Below are positions 8,287-16,336 of a DNA stretch of 42,583 nucleotides, piece after piece; position 1 is the first letter of the stretch, and each line of letters begins with the position of its first letter. The DNA is from an uncultured Alphaproteobacteria bacterium (GTDB taxonomy: Bacteria; Pseudomonadota; Alphaproteobacteria; HIMB59). The notes below the pieces were generated by a model, which did no database searches, was not told the origin of the DNA, and worked only from the letters and a program-made list of their open reading frames with translations. Location: assembly GCA_902527525.1 (NCBI GenBank), contig CABZOW010000008.1, positions 1 to 42,583 on the forward strand. The letters are read 5' to 3'. The translations under genes and the position numbers were made by a program.

Positions 8287-9875
8287 GAGAACTTAATTAA
8301 TTTATAAATTAAACTCTCTCTTAAGGCATTATAAGAAGCATCAATTATGTTAGTGGAAACACCTACTGTTGTCCAAATAGATCCTTTTTGGTCTTTAGTC
8401 TCGATGAGAACACGAACTATTGCATCTGTTCCTTTTTCTGATGATAAAATTCTTACCTTAAAATCTGTTAGTTCTAAATCTTCTAAAGAAGGATAAAAAC
8501 CCATTAATGATTTTCTTAATGCTTTGTCTAAAGCATTTACGGGTCCATTACCAATCTCCACATTCATATATTCTTTTTTTTTCACTTCTATTCTTACAGT
8601 TGCCTCTGACTCAGTTACTAATTCCCCTTTTGCATTCCACCTTCTGTCGTCTATGACTTTAAATCTTTTCAACTCAAAGTATTCTGGAATACCAAAAAGA
8701 GTCTGTCTTGCAAGTATTTCAAAACTAGCAATCGCCTGGTCATATGCATAACCTTTAAATTCTCTCTCTTTAACTTTCTGTAGTAGAAAGTCTAGTTTGT
8801 CAGAATGATCATCTGGATTAATACCAACAGTATTCAGAAGAGAGATGATATTAGATCGACCAGACTGATCAGATATAACAATCTTTCTAGTATTACCAAC
8901 TATTTCTGGATCTACATGTTCGTATGTTTTAGGATCTTTGTTAATCGCAGAAACATGTAAACCGCCTTTATGTGAAAAAGCATTTTCACCAACATAAGCT
9001 TGCTGAGTATTTGGCATGCGGTTTAAAATTTCATCTAAAAGTAATGAGGTTTTCTTCAAGGCTGATAGTTTTTTCTTGGGGATACTAGTATCAAAGTTCG
9101 TTTTCAGAATTATTGAAGGTATTAGAGATACTAAATTAGCATTTCCACACCTTTCTCCAAGTCCATTAATTGTGCCCTGAATTTGTCTAACGCCTGCTCG
9201 AACAGCAGCAAGTGAATTAGCAACTGCATTTTCTGTATCATTATGGGCGTGAATACCTAATTTTTCTCCAGGTATGCTTTTTGTAACTTCTTTAACTATT
9301 GTTTCTACTTCATGAGGAAGGGTGCCACCATTAGTATCACATAAAACGATCCACCTTGCTCCATTTCTGAGAGCTTCAGTTAAACAATCTATTGCAAATT
9401 TTGGGTCTGATTTGTAACCGTCAAAAAAATGTTCAGCATCATACATAGCCTCAATACCTTTTTCATTAATATGGGCTATGCTCTCACCAATCATTTTTAT
9501 ATTATCTGATTTTGAAATACCCAGAGCTTTTTCAACTTGGTAAGAGGATGATTTTCCTACAATACATATATGTTTTACATTAGTATTAATTAAAGTACTA
9601 AGACCAGGATCATTTGAAACACTAGTAGTAGGTCTTCTAGTCATTCCAAAAGCAACTAAATTTGATCTTTCGAATTTATTTGAAGAATTGAAAAAACTAT
9701 CATCAGTTGGGTTAGAACCTGGCCAACCACCTTCGATATAATCTAAACCAAGATCATCAAGAGCTTTAGAAAATTTTATTTTATCATCAACACTAAAGTC
9801 AACACCAGTTGTTTGTTGCCCATCTCTTAATGTCGTATCAAAAAAGTAAATTTTATTTTCTAGTTTTTCTTCCAT
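8283..9875 (-). CDS. cimA: (R)-citramalate synthase
   Basis: Condenses acetyl-CoA and pyruvate to citramalate, the first step of the threonine-independent route to 2-oxobutyrate and isoleucine. It is 530 residues, as expected for CimA with a C-terminal LeuA-type regulatory domain. Visible features are the catalytic DTTLRDGQQ near residues 13-21, IHAHNDTENAVANSLAA with the metal-binding HxH-like segment, the NGLGERCGNANL signature, and AFSHKGGLHVSAI. The N-terminal GLDYIEGGWPGSNP is characteristic of CimA rather than 2-isopropylmalate synthase. Its start overlaps the cysS end by 16 bases. Confidence 0.92.
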   Translation of the reverse strand: MEEKLENKIYFFDTTLRDGQQTTGVDFSVDDKIKFSKALDDLGLDYIEGGWPGSNPTDDSFFNSSNKFERSNLVAFGMTRRPTTSVSNDPGLSTLINTNVKHICIVGKSSSYQVEKALGISKSDNIKMIGESIAHINEKGIEAMYDAEHFFDGYKSDPKFAIDCLTEALRNGARWIVLCDTNGGTLPHEVETIVKEVTKSIPGEKLGIHAHNDTENAVANSLAAVRAGVRQIQGTINGLGERCGNANLVSLIPSIILKTNFDTSIPKKKLSALKKTSLLLDEILNRMPNTQQAYVGENAFSHKGGLHVSAINKDPKTYEHVDPEIVGNTRKIVISDQSGRSNIISLLNTVGINPDDHSDKLDFLLQKVKEREFKGYAYDQAIASFEILARQTLFGIPEYFELKRFKVIDDRRWNAKGELVTESEATVRIEVKKKEYMNVEIGNGPVNALDKALRKSLMGFYPSLEDLELTDFKVRILSSEKGTDAIVRVLIETKDQKGSIWTTVGVSTNIIDASYNALRESLIYKLIKFS

Positions 9876-11194
9876 GTCGTTTCATTTTTTGTATCTTCTA
9901 AAACAATTCCTTGTTTAAATAACTCATTTCTGATTTTATCAGCAAGTTCAAAGTCTTTATTGCTTTTAGCTATTTGTCGGCGAGATATCATATTTTCAAT
10001 ATATTCTTTATCAAGGCCTAAATCTTTTTTTAGAAAACTAGGACTTAAGCCCAATAGACTTAGGCCATTATTAAAATGAGCCAATAAAACCTCATTATTA
10101 CTATCTTTTTTCAAATTAGCTATAATTTGCTGCAATCTCATTAGTGCTTTTGGGGTATTTAAATCATCTAAAAGTGCACTGACAAATTCAGTATCTAATT
10201 CTGAGCTTTTAACCTCTTGTATATAGTTTTCCCACTTGTTTATTATGTTTTGACTATAACTTAATAGGTCATCTGAAAAGTCTATTGGTTGCCGATAATG
10301 CGTAGTTAAGAGAGAATATTTTAAAACAGTTGGGTCATGTTTAGCTAACAATTCATTGACAATTGCTGTATTACCCAAAGATTTAGACATTTTTTCTCCC
10401 TTGAAGTTGATAAAGCCATTATGTAGCCAAAAGTTTGACATTTTTTTATCATGACAACATGTTGATTGAGCTATTTCATTTTCGTGGTGGGGGAATATTA
10501 AATCAATACCTCCAGCGTGAATATCAATAGTTTCTCCAAGTAATTCGGAAATCATAGCTGAACACTCTATATGCCATCCTGGTCTTCCACTCCCCCAAGG
10601 GCTATCCCATGAGGGTTCATTTGTCTTGGATGGTTTCCAGAGAACAAAATCTTCAGGATTTTTTTTGTATTCAGCAACTTCAACTCTTGCTCCACTGATA
10701 ATGTCTTTTAATGAAAACTTAGAAAGAGAGCCGTAATCTTTATATTTTTTAGCTTCAAATAATACATGCCCGTTAGAAATATAAGCAAATTTTTTGTCAA
10801 TAAGCGATATAATCATTTCGATCATTTTTGAAATATAATTTGTAGCTTTTGGCTCATGAGTAGGAGATAAAATTGATAAAGAATTTAGATTTTGATTGTA
10901 TGTTTTTTGAGTAAGCTCAACCAACTGATCTGTAGTTATATTAAGCTCGTTTGCTTTATCTATTATTTTATCATCTATATCTGTGATATTTCTGACATAA
11001 CATACTCTATCTTCTCCAAAAGCAAGTCTTAAAACTCTAAATAAAATATCAAAAATTATAATTGGTCTAAAGTTACCTACATGTGGATTACTATAAAGCG
11101 TAGGTCCACAAGCATACATCTTAATCGATGATGAGTTAATAGGTATAAATTTTTCTTTTTTTTTAGTTAAAGTATTATAAAGATTAATATTCAT
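9860..11194 (-). CDS. cysS: Cysteinyl-tRNA synthetase
   Basis: Charges tRNA-Cys. It is a 444-residue class I synthetase. The zinc ligand C29 precedes the HIGH-equivalent HVGN (residues 38-41) in the segment CGPTLYSNPHVGN. The further zinc ligands are the Cys of WHIECSAMI and the His/Glu of FPHHENEIAQS, followed by KMSKSLGN. The family average is about 460, so it is slightly compact with a short C-terminal anticodon-binding part. Its start overlaps the gltX end by 11 bases and its end overlaps the cimA start by 16, so the three genes are a transcriptional unit. Confidence 0.96.
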   Translation of the reverse strand: MNINLYNTLTKKKEKFIPINSSSIKMYACGPTLYSNPHVGNFRPIIIFDILFRVLRLAFGEDRVCYVRNITDIDDKIIDKANELNITTDQLVELTQKTYNQNLNSLSILSPTHEPKATNYISKMIEMIISLIDKKFAYISNGHVLFEAKKYKDYGSLSKFSLKDIISGARVEVAEYKKNPEDFVLWKPSKTNEPSWDSPWGSGRPGWHIECSAMISELLGETIDIHAGGIDLIFPHHENEIAQSTCCHDKKMSNFWLHNGFINFKGEKMSKSLGNTAIVNELLAKHDPTVLKYSLLTTHYRQPIDFSDDLLSYSQNIINKWENYIQEVKSSELDTEFVSALLDDLNTPKALMRLQQIIANLKKDSNNEVLLAHFNNGLSLLGLSPSFLKKDLGLDKEYIENMISRRQIAKSNKDFELADKIRNELFKQGIVLEDTKNETTWKKN

Positions 11195-12515
11195 GTAGAA
11201 TTTTTCTTAATCCCTTAAGCCCAAAATAATTATATAGATCTTTTACAGATGGGCCATTTTGGTTACCTGTTAATATATAACGCGTATTAGTAAAAATATC
11301 TTTTTTTGAAAAGCTTTTGTCGATATTCATTATATGATTTACATACTCATCAAAGCTTAAATTTGAAATTCCATTTAAATTCTTAATTAAAAGTTTTATA
11401 AAATCCTCTGAAGGTTTAATTTTTATTTCTTTTCTATTAATAATACTCCACAAATTTACAATATCCTCATATTTATCAACATTATGTTTAATTAGCTCCC
11501 AATCTATTTCTGTTAAAGCTAGCTTTTTAAGTTCAGGAAATTCTTCATTTAAGTTTTTGAGGTTCATTGATCTTAATGAATTTTTTTGGAAAAAATCGAT
11601 TTTATTAAAATCAATTTTAGGTAAATTTTTAGAAATTTTTTTTAAGTTAAAATCTTTAAGATTATCAATTAATATACTTTCAAAATCATAATCAGAGTTA
11701 AGACCAAGAGAGTACAAATAAGAAAGTATGCTATTAACCGTGTAACCTTTTTTTCTAAATTGATTAAGTGAAATTGAATCTAAATTTCTTTTACTTAGCT
11801 TTGTTCCATCTTCATTAAGCATTAATGGATTATGTCCAAGTGAAGGTAAATCAGAATTTAAACTTTTGAATAATTCTAGATGAATAGCCGAATTAGTAAG
11901 ATGGTCTTCACCTCTAATAATATGAGATATATTCATATCAATATCATCAACTACACTAGGAAAGTGGTAAAGGTAACTACCGTCTGCCCTTCTTAAAATA
12001 GGATCAGATTGCGAACCTAAGTCTACTTCTGTTTCTCCTTTTACCAAATCACTCCATTTAATTTTACTTTGTGAGAGTTTAAATCTCCAATAAGGCTGAT
12101 GACCGTTTGCAATTTTATTTTCTATATCATCTTTAGATAAATTCAAAGAGGATCTATCATATATTGGGGGTTTACTAGCCTTTAGTAATAACTTTTTTTT
12201 TATATCTAAATCTTCCGAAGACTCAAAACATGGGTAAACTAATTTCAAAGAAATTAACTGATCAAAAAGTTTGTTGTATCTATCAATTCTTTTACTTTGA
12301 TAAAAAATTTCATCACAATTGATTTTTAACCACTCTAAATCAGATGCAATAGATTTTACATACTCATCTTTACTTCTCTCTTGGTCAGTGTCATCATATC
12401 TTAGAATAAACTTACCATTATTTTTTTTTGAAAATGCCCAGTTTAAGAAACAAGATCTCATATTTCCAAGGTGTAGGTGACCTGTTGGACTTGGTGCAAA
12501 ACGCGTAACTATCAT
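11184..12515 (-). CDS. gltX: Glutamyl-tRNA synthetase
   Basis: Charges tRNA-Glu (or both tRNA-Glu and tRNA-Gln if non-discriminating, which cannot be judged here). It is a 443-residue class I synthetase. The HIGH motif is HLHLGN (residues 13-18) inside APSPTGHLHLGN, and the KMSKS equivalent is KLSKR (239-243). The region that binds zinc in E. coli GluRS retains only one cysteine (C96), so the zinc knuckle appears absent. The ATG overlaps the stop of the phosphoribosyltransferase gene as ATGA. Many alphaproteobacteria carry two gltX copies; only one is seen in this window. Confidence 0.95.
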   Translation of the reverse strand: MIVTRFAPSPTGHLHLGNMRSCFLNWAFSKKNNGKFILRYDDTDQERSKDEYVKSIASDLEWLKINCDEIFYQSKRIDRYNKLFDQLISLKLVYPCFESSEDLDIKKKLLLKASKPPIYDRSSLNLSKDDIENKIANGHQPYWRFKLSQSKIKWSDLVKGETEVDLGSQSDPILRRADGSYLYHFPSVVDDIDMNISHIIRGEDHLTNSAIHLELFKSLNSDLPSLGHNPLMLNEDGTKLSKRNLDSISLNQFRKKGYTVNSILSYLYSLGLNSDYDFESILIDNLKDFNLKKISKNLPKIDFNKIDFFQKNSLRSMNLKNLNEEFPELKKLALTEIDWELIKHNVDKYEDIVNLWSIINRKEIKIKPSEDFIKLLIKNLNGISNLSFDEYVNHIMNIDKSFSKKDIFTNTRYILTGNQNGPSVKDLYNYFGLKGLRKILHEY

Positions 12516-13639
12516 TTAACTTTTTTAAGTAAGTATTCTCTTGAAACTTTTACTCTAGAGGTATTACCATATTTTATAATATCAGCTGTTGCATAAGTTT
12601 CTGACCATTTTTCTGGAAGGTAACTACCCGTTCCTATTATATCTATTGGGGCCTTTGCTAGCGACATTGCTTTACATTTTTCGTTAGTAAATCCACTAGA
12701 GGCAATAATTTTTACCTTTTTAAAGCCAAAATTATCAAGTTGAGCTCTTAAATACCACAATGAAGCAGCTGAAACTCCTGGGCCAACTAAGTGTCTTAAC
12801 TCTTTATCAGATCTATAATCTTTGATTGATCCAGGAGCATGTTTTTCTAAGACTTCATAAGATTTTGAAGTATCTAGATTCTCAATAAATCTTCCACTTG
12901 GTGTATCCAATCTAATTATTACTTTTCCTGCTTTAGACATTTTATCATAGTAATTACATACTTGTATTGAGTCAGTAATTTCTTTGCCAAAATAATCTGG
13001 TAAAACAACTAAATCATTTTTGGGAAATGTTTGATGAAACATTTTTACTGCCTCTAGAGTAGATCCGGCATATCCTATTAGTGCGTGAGGCATTGTCCCT
13101 AATGCTTTATTAGATTGAAAAAAATGTGAAGTAGCCTCAATTGAGGTTCCAATAAAACCTTTTGCTTTCTTTTTTTTTGCTGATTTAGATCCAACTGATG
13201 CTGCATAGGACATTAATTCTGACATCTCTGAGCCTGCACAATGTCTTGCATCCATTGCTATAAAAGAGGTTTTAGGTAGGTCAAAACACATTTGATATGC
13301 ATTTGCAGCTGCTATACAAGCAGGACCAATTTTTTGGAGGAGTAAGGTCTCTAGATCCACAATATGTTTAAACGAACCTCTTATATAAAGTATTGGTTCG
13401 CCAGCTCCAAATTGATCTCCCTCTTTAAAGGGACTTGAAGTTTTAACTTTTATACCTCTATCTTTAGATATTTGTTTTATCCAATTGATAGCTAATTTTA
13501 ATGCTATGATACCCGGTCTACGAATAAAGATGGCATAAGTAACGTTTATGTCTCCATACTTTTGGATAATTTTTTTTGTTTTTAAAAAATAATTATCGGT
13601 GTAATTATTAATTAAGTCTAAATTTGTTTTTTTATTCAT
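12512..13639 (-). CDS. pncB: Nicotinate phosphoribosyltransferase
   Basis: Forms nicotinate mononucleotide from nicotinate and PRPP in NAD salvage. It is 375 residues, a little shorter than the roughly 400-residue E. coli PncB. Visible features are DARHCAGSEMSELMSYAA near residues 130-147, GFIGTSIEATSHFF, GTMPHALIGYAGS near residues 181-193 with a candidate phospho-acceptor His185, and IIASSGFTNEKC followed by PIDIIGTGSYLP. These place it in the nicotinate/quinolinate phosphoribosyltransferase fold. It overlaps gltX by four bases and lies 14 bases after the DAHP synthase gene. A close relative with nicotinamide specificity cannot be excluded by eye. Confidence 0.86.
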   Translation of the reverse strand: MNKKTNLDLINNYTDNYFLKTKKIIQKYGDINVTYAIFIRRPGIIALKLAINWIKQISKDRGIKVKTSSPFKEGDQFGAGEPILYIRGSFKHIVDLETLLLQKIGPACIAAANAYQMCFDLPKTSFIAMDARHCAGSEMSELMSYAASVGSKSAKKKKAKGFIGTSIEATSHFFQSNKALGTMPHALIGYAGSTLEAVKMFHQTFPKNDLVVLPDYFGKEITDSIQVCNYYDKMSKAGKVIIRLDTPSGRFIENLDTSKSYEVLEKHAPGSIKDYRSDKELRHLVGPGVSAASLWYLRAQLDNFGFKKVKIIASSGFTNEKCKAMSLAKAPIDIIGTGSYLPEKWSETYATADIIKYGNTSRVKVSREYLLKKVK

Positions 13640-13653
13640 AATGAATAAGAAAA

Positions 13654-15003
13654 CTAATTCATTTCACCGTTTGATAATAAATCAGCTAGTAAAAATGAGA
13701 GTTCTAATGATTGATTTACATTTAACCTTGGGTCGCAAAAAGTATGGTATCTATCCCCTAAGTTTTCATCTTTAATATCATCAGGTCCTCCGACACATTC
13801 AGTTACATTTAAACCAGTTAATTCTAAGTGTACACCTCCTGCGACTGTGCCCTCCGATCTATGAATTTCAAAAAAAGATTGAATTTCATTGAATATATTC
13901 TCAGTGGCTCTTGTCTTATAACCAGATTTGCTTGTAGACGTATTGCCATGCATAGGATCGCATATCCAAGTAAGGTTCACTCCAAGTTTATTAATTTCTT
14001 TCAATAAATTAGGGAAGATTGCGTTAATTTTTTCTGCTCCCATTCTAATAATAAGTGTTAATCTACCGCATTCGTTTTCAGGGTTAAGTATTTCAATATT
14101 TCTTTTTAAATCATCAACCGTTGTGGATGGTCCTACTTTTAAACCCAGAGGGTTCTTTATACCACTTAGATAGTGTATGTGTGCTCCGTCAGGATCTCTA
14201 GTTCTGTCTCCTACCCACAAAAAATGAGAATTAACATTGTACCATTCCCCTGTTGTGCTATCTATTCTGGTAAAAGCCTGTTCATAAGGCAAAAGAAGAG
14301 CCTCATGACTGGTATAAAAATCTGTTTCTCTTAGTTCTCTTGTATTTTTTTCATTTACACCACATGCGTTCATGAATTTAATGCTGTCTCCAATTTTTTC
14401 AGATAATTCTTTAAATTTTTTTGTTGTGTCAAAATTATCAGCAAAGTCTAAATTCCATTTATTTAATTGTGTTAAGCTAGCAAAACCACCTTGAGCAAAA
14501 GCTCTTAATAAATTTAAAGTTGATGCTGAGTGATTATAAGCTCTAATCATTCTCCTAGGGTCTGGTTCTCTAGAGGACTCATTAAACTCAAATGAATTGA
14601 TGATATCTCCTCTATAGCTAGGCAATTTCTGGCCATTTTTTTCTTCAAAATCCGAACTTCTAGGCTTTGCGAATTGACCACCCATTCTTCCTAATTTAAC
14701 AACTGGTTTATTAGTTGCAAAAGTTAAAACAACAGACATTTGTAGAAGTAATTTAAAATTGTCTCTAATTGTATTAGGATTTAATTCTTGAAAACTTTCA
14801 GCACAGTCACCACCTTGTAAATAAAAAGACTCACCTTTTTGAACTTGATGTATTTGAGATTTTAAAGATCTAGTCTCACCGGCAAATATTAAAGGAGGCA
14901 TAGATGATAATTCATTTACCACGGAGTCTAATTTGTTTTGATCAGCGTAAGCAGGCATTTGCTTAGCTTCAAATTTCTTCCAACTATCTTTGGTCCATTT
15001 CAT
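13654..15003 (-). CDS. Class II 3-deoxy-7-phosphoheptulonate (DAHP) synthase
   Basis: Condenses phosphoenolpyruvate with erythrose 4-phosphate in the first step of the shikimate pathway. It is 449 residues, typical of the plant-like class II enzyme. Visible features are the N-terminal WTKDSWKKFEAKQMPAY, the metal-binding Cys in LQGGDCAESFQE near residue 86, VKLGRMGGQFAKPRS, WVGDRTRDPDGAHIHYLSG and CDPMHGNTSTSKSGYKTR with metal-ligand His, then GGVHLELTGLNVTECVGG. It lies in the minus-strand run between an unrecognised gene (44-base gap) and pncB. An opposite-strand reading frame inside it is a shadow. Confidence 0.95.
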   Translation of the reverse strand: MKWTKDSWKKFEAKQMPAYADQNKLDSVVNELSSMPPLIFAGETRSLKSQIHQVQKGESFYLQGGDCAESFQELNPNTIRDNFKLLLQMSVVLTFATNKPVVKLGRMGGQFAKPRSSDFEEKNGQKLPSYRGDIINSFEFNESSREPDPRRMIRAYNHSASTLNLLRAFAQGGFASLTQLNKWNLDFADNFDTTKKFKELSEKIGDSIKFMNACGVNEKNTRELRETDFYTSHEALLLPYEQAFTRIDSTTGEWYNVNSHFLWVGDRTRDPDGAHIHYLSGIKNPLGLKVGPSTTVDDLKRNIEILNPENECGRLTLIIRMGAEKINAIFPNLLKEINKLGVNLTWICDPMHGNTSTSKSGYKTRATENIFNEIQSFFEIHRSEGTVAGGVHLELTGLNVTECVGGPDDIKDENLGDRYHTFCDPRLNVNQSLELSFLLADLLSNGEMN

Positions 15004-15047
15004 GAGGCAGAGATTATATTGTTATATGTATCAAATAAAAGAGATTA

Positions 15048-16319
15048 TTAGATTTTCGATTTAAAAGGCCAAATTTTGGGTAACTTTAGTTTAGGCAATG
15101 ATGGCTCATAACCAGTGGCATAAAAATTATCAATACTTGATTGTTTATTATCTGAGTACTTTAAATTACTATCAGAAACATTAGTTATTCCAATATTGTC
15201 AACTATATCAACAGTTGTTATTAGACCGTGATTATCAACGATATAATAACATTTATCTAAATTTAAATAATCATATGAACTTTTGCTAATTTGATATGTA
15301 TTTTTGTTTGAAATCTCTGAAAGTAAAATGACATTTATTGTGTTTTTTAGCTTGTATTTATTTGAAAGAATATAAGTATCATTATTCTTAAGAATATCAT
15401 GAATATGGTTTTTATTATTTAGTTTAATATTTGGAAAAAAAGTACCTTTTGATAAATAACTCGGGTATTGATTATCATCTATAATATTAGAAAAATAATT
15501 ATTTTGTTTATTAAAATTATTATTAATTTCTAATACTTGATTTGAAAATATGTAACATTTATTAAATCTTAATAAAAATTTAAATATTAGTAACGATATA
15601 AATTTTGGAAAAAAGTTATAAAAATTAAAGAAAAGAATATTAATATAATAATTATTGTTATTACTAGAATTGTATATAGACTTTTCATCTAACATATTTA
15701 AGCTTAAAAGATTAACAAGTTCAAAACATATACCTAAATAGGATTTATTATTAATAGAAATATCTTTAGAATTCTTATTTGTATAAAGTATTGATAAATT
15801 AGTTGGAACTTTGATTTTAATAAGATCACTCACTTGAATTTTTTTATTAGCAATCTTCTTAACATATTTTTTAATAAGTGATAAATTTTCAGAAAAAAAA
15901 TGTATTGTATTGTCGTTAGGAAAAACAATATTTATTTTTTTGTATTTTAAATTTGTAAAAATGGATGAGCAGTATTTATGTTTAGTATCATTAATTTCAA
16001 ATTTATAAAAGTTTCTGTAATCTGTTGTTTTAATTTTTATGTCCGGATTATTACTTTTAGAGAAGAACCTAAGATCATTAATTAGATATAGTATTTGCTC
16101 CCCAGTAATGGGTTCTCTAGTAAATAACTTTGATTTATTAATAACACCATATGTATCTAAAGTTACTGAGTTCAATATTTTTGAATTGCACTTATCCTGA
16201 GGTATAAAAATATTCTCAGTGATATTTTTTTTTTCTGAATTTAATGAAATTTTATGTTTAACACCAAAGTGCGCGTCTATAACAGCTGCTAATATTTCAT
16301 TATCAACTTCAATTTGCAT
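15048..16319 (-). CDS. Unrecognised 423-residue protein between glmS and DAHP synthase
   Basis: I do not recognise this protein. It is an intact 423-codon frame with an ATG start, 17 bases downstream of glmS and 44 bases upstream of the DAHP synthase gene, on the same strand as both, so it is very likely expressed. It is unusually rich in Asn, Lys, Ile, Ser and Tyr, more AT-biased than its neighbours. There is no signal peptide; a hydrophobic, Phe-rich stretch near residues 228-253 (INILFFNFYNFF, then ISLLIFKFLLRF) could be a buried core or a membrane-associated segment. The best-ordered parts are the N-terminus (NEILAAVIDAHFGVKH), EPITGEQILYLINDLRFF near residues 89-106, and CYYIVDNHGLITTVDIVDN near residue 363. 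The tail LPKLKLPKIWPFKSKI is basic and amphipathic. Confidence 0.75.
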   Translation of the reverse strand: MQIEVDNEILAAVIDAHFGVKHKISLNSEKKNITENIFIPQDKCNSKILNSVTLDTYGVINKSKLFTREPITGEQILYLINDLRFFSKSNNPDIKIKTTDYRNFYKFEINDTKHKYCSSIFTNLKYKKINIVFPNDNTIHFFSENLSLIKKYVKKIANKKIQVSDLIKIKVPTNLSILYTNKNSKDISINNKSYLGICFELVNLLSLNMLDEKSIYNSSNNNNYYINILFFNFYNFFPKFISLLIFKFLLRFNKCYIFSNQVLEINNNFNKQNNYFSNIIDDNQYPSYLSKGTFFPNIKLNNKNHIHDILKNNDTYILSNKYKLKNTINVILLSEISNKNTYQISKSSYDYLNLDKCYYIVDNHGLITTVDIVDNIGITNVSDSNLKYSDNKQSSIDNFYATGYEPSLPKLKLPKIWPFKSKI

Positions 16320-16336
16320 AATTAAAATTTTTTTGA

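Noticed and set aside
15048..16319. The unrecognised gene being a pseudogene or frameshifted remnant
   Set aside because: The frame is open for 423 codons in AT-rich DNA where stops are frequent, has an ATG start and fits the operon spacing, so selection for an open frame is likely.
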